A DNA stretch of 64,000 bases, from positions 434,001 through 498,000 of the forward strand of contig NZ_QGTG01000003.1 in assembly GCF_003182155.1 (NCBI RefSeq), in the 5' to 3' direction. The translations under genes and the position numbers were made by a program. A model generated the notes under the pieces. It searched no databases and had not been told where the DNA came from. It saw only the letters and a program-made list of their open reading frames with translations. Positions 62,292-64,000 of this stretch are shown here, piece after piece. The DNA is from Chitinophaga sp. S165. Its GTDB lineage: Bacteria; Bacteroidota; Bacteroidia; Chitinophagales; Chitinophagaceae. Positions within the stretch are counted from its first letter, which is position 1, and the number at the start of each line of letters is the position of its first letter.

Positions 62292-63302
62292 ATGAATAAC
62301 AACAGAAAAGTAATGACCCTGGATGAATTCACGATCCAGGAGCTTAGGAATTACCCCGGTGCTACAGGACAACTGTCTGGTTTATTGCGTGATATAGGTC
62401 TGGCCGCGAAGCGGGTCAATGTGGAAGTCAATAAGGCGGGTATTGCCGATATTCTCGGGGAGGCAGGACGTGTTAATGTACAGGGTGAATCGGTCAAAAA
62501 GCTGGATGAATTTGCCAATGACCAGTTCATCGGTTCCCTGCGCAGCAGCATCTATTGCTGCGGCGTAGCCTCCGAGGAGGAAGAGAATTTCATCGCCTTT
62601 GACGATGAACATTCGAAGAACTCCAAGTACGTCGTTTTGCTGGACCCCCTGGACGGATCGGGCAACATAGACGTAAACGTATCTATCGGCACTATCTTTT
62701 CCGTATATCGCCGTTTAACGCCTACCGGCAGTGTGTGCGAGCTGGAAGACTTCCTGCAGCCAGGTTATGTACAGATCGCCGCAGGCTATATCATCTACGG
62801 GTCTTCCACTATGCTGGTATACGCTACCCGGCGCAGCGTGCAGGGCTTCACCCTGGACCCTTCCATCGGTGAATTCTGTCTGTCACACCCTAACCTGAAA
62901 TGTCCGGGAGAAAGTGACATTTTTTCCGTCAACATAGGTTACTATCACCTGTATGAAGATAAGATCCGCAAGGCTATAGACTACTTCCTGGCCAAAGATG
63001 ACCATGACAAGATATACCGGCACCGCTTTGTAGGGTGTATGGTGGCAGAGGTACACCGTACCCTGATCCAGGGAGGGATTTTCATGTATCCGGCTTTCGG
63101 AAAATATGCAGGGGGACGTTTGCGTTTATGTTATGAGTGCAACCCGATGTCCTTCATCATGGAAAAGGCCGGCGGACTGGCAATGGCTACTGGCAGACAA
63201 CGACTTCTGGAGCTGAAACCGTCCAAATTACACCAGCGTGTACCTGTTTTTTTAGGGTCAAGAAACATGATGGATGTCTGGCAACGAATAGTAAATAGTT
63301 AG
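62292..63302 (+). CDS. fbp: Fructose-1,6-bisphosphatase, class I
   Basis: The 336-residue enzyme (with the ATG at 62292; an upstream ATG at 62247 adds 15 unconserved residues) removes the 1-phosphate in gluconeogenesis. The metal-binding signature is LLDPLDGSGNIDVNVSIGTI. An N-terminal segment TLDEFTIQELRNYP and the GGRLRLCYECNPMSFIMEKA motif are also typical of class I. It is divergent from lysC. Confidence 0.95.
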   Translation: MNNNRKVMTLDEFTIQELRNYPGATGQLSGLLRDIGLAAKRVNVEVNKAGIADILGEAGRVNVQGESVKKLDEFANDQFIGSLRSSIYCCGVASEEEENFIAFDDEHSKNSKYVVLLDPLDGSGNIDVNVSIGTIFSVYRRLTPTGSVCELEDFLQPGYVQIAAGYIIYGSSTMLVYATRRSVQGFTLDPSIGEFCLSHPNLKCPGESDIFSVNIGYYHLYEDKIRKAIDYFLAKDDHDKIYRHRFVGCMVAEVHRTLIQGGIFMYPAFGKYAGGRLRLCYECNPMSFIMEKAGGLAMATGRQRLLELKPSKLHQRVPVFLGSRNMMDVWQRIVNS

Positions 63303-63407
63303 AAAAAAAGAAAAATATGAGCTTTTGGTATAACTATTGCTAAACCAGCACTGGTTATTTAAGTCTAATGTAAATTATTTAATATCTATTACCATACACA
63401 CTACGCT

Positions 63408-63938
63408 ATGACCCGTAAGCTCACATTAACCGTATTTTCTTTTATTCTGACCTTCCATTTATTCGTTTTTTCATGTTCCAGGTCGGCCGTACCTCCTAAA
63501 GCTACGCCTGCAAAGGGTAATCCTCCGGCAGCAGAAAGTGAGGAGCCTACAGCAGCCGGGAATGCCAAACTGATAAAGGACATTCTTTATTATACCAACG
63601 AGTTCCGGGCATCAAAAGGACTGCCTCCGCTGAAACTGGAATCCTATTGTTCCCAGCTGGCACAGAAGCATAGTGATAATATGGCCAATGGCAAAGTGGC
63701 TTTCGGACATGACCAGTTCGAGATCCGTAATGACGCTGTTACACTGAAGTTCCATGGCGTATCCGGCGTAGGTGAGAACGTCGCCTATGGTAACCTGGAT
63801 GCCAAAGGAGTAGTGGACGGCTGGATCAAAAGCCCGGGTCACCGCAGGAACATGCTGGGCGACTTCAACATGATCGGCATCGGAGCTGCGCCTAAAGGAA
63901 GGATCACCTACTTTACGCAGTTTTTTGTAAAGAAATAA
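63408..63938 (+). CDS. CAP-domain (SCP/PR1-like) lipoprotein
   Basis: The 176-residue product has a lipoprotein signal (FILTFHLFVFSC, Cys about residue 23), a Pro/Ala-rich linker, and a CAP domain from about residue 60. Landmarks are YYTNEFRASKGLPPLKLES, QLAQKHSDNMANGK with a following FGHDQF, GVGENVAYGN, and GWIKSPGHRRNMLGDFNMIG with the paired His. CAP proteins are secreted or envelope proteins; the biochemical role in bacteria is unclear. Confidence 0.92.
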   Translation: MTRKLTLTVFSFILTFHLFVFSCSRSAVPPKATPAKGNPPAAESEEPTAAGNAKLIKDILYYTNEFRASKGLPPLKLESYCSQLAQKHSDNMANGKVAFGHDQFEIRNDAVTLKFHGVSGVGENVAYGNLDAKGVVDGWIKSPGHRRNMLGDFNMIGIGAAPKGRITYFTQFFVKK

Positions 63939-63945
63939 CCGTCAG

Positions 63946-63962
63946 CCGGCTACCATAGCCGG
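63946..63962. terminator. Weak hairpin after the CAP gene
   Basis: CCGGCTA-CCA-TAGCCGG is a perfect 7-bp inverted repeat 8 nt after the stop. No T-run follows, so a terminator is not certain. Confidence 0.4.
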
Positions 63963-64000
63963 AATAGTCATTGAAGCGCCGGTTCCGCCGTGGACCTGAT

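Overview
The window looks like a chromosomal segment from a member of the Bacteroidota, most likely Chitinophagaceae and probably a Chitinophaga-like soil bacterium. The reasons are SusB-like GH97, GH105 and GH35 enzymes, TonB-receptor-like outer-membrane beta-barrel proteins of the long carboxypeptidase-regulatory type, ECF sigma/zinc-finger anti-sigma pairs, DUF4349, DUF4878 and DUF1801 proteins, the lack of Shine-Dalgarno sequences, and class I lanthipeptide precursors of the type known from this phylum. Only the C-terminal end of the first gene (an EVE-domain protein) is included. No rRNA, tRNA, CRISPR array, insertion sequence or phage gene was seen.

Layout. 0-18 kb is housekeeping: a DUF4349 lipoprotein (probably frameshifted at its end), a PAP2 phosphatase, a sirtuin, a saccharopine-dehydrogenase-like enzyme, gyrA, a TPR protein, two sigma/anti-sigma pairs, an NlpC/P60 peptidase, inorganic pyrophosphatase, a DUF4878 lipoprotein, PhoH, and a PAS histidine kinase with a single-domain response regulator. 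18-25 kb has rpe, a TPR lipoprotein and the threonine operon thrA-thrB-thrC. That operon is preceded by a Thr/Ile-rich leader reading frame and hairpins typical of transcription attenuation. 25-34 kb has homogentisate dioxygenase and 4-hydroxyphenylpyruvate dioxygenase (tyrosine breakdown), separated by an aldo/keto reductase, a Tet(X)-like flavin monooxygenase with its TetR regulator, a divergent short-chain dehydrogenase, a TlpA thioredoxin and a DUF1801 protein. 34-41 kb has an L,D-transpeptidase, a gluconate-2-dehydrogenase-subunit-3-like protein followed by two paralogous GMC oxidoreductases, and a GH35 beta-galactosidase.

44.0-54.4 kb is the most notable region: a class I lanthipeptide (RiPP) cluster. 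Four tandem precursor genes share a nearly invariant leader ending in GG and a core with a CSCxxxSC motif. They are followed, in one tightly packed set, by two LanC-like cyclases, a luciferase-like flavin oxidoreductase, a full-length LanB dehydratase, a C39-peptidase ABC exporter and a very short HlyD-like adaptor. One of the two cyclases has lost its Cys-His zinc ligands. Each precursor is preceded, 26-30 nt before its start, by the same small structured element: a hairpin whose loop can pair with a downstream GGAAG, with compensatory changes in copy 1. A strong hairpin separates the precursors from the enzyme genes. A beta-barrel outer-membrane protein gene lies immediately upstream. No immunity transporter, dedicated protease or regulator gene was recognised.

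54.4-64 kb has GH97 and GH105 glycoside hydrolases, a CBS-domain protein, a second beta-barrel receptor-like protein, a monofunctional aspartokinase, fructose-1,6-bisphosphatase and a CAP-domain lipoprotein.
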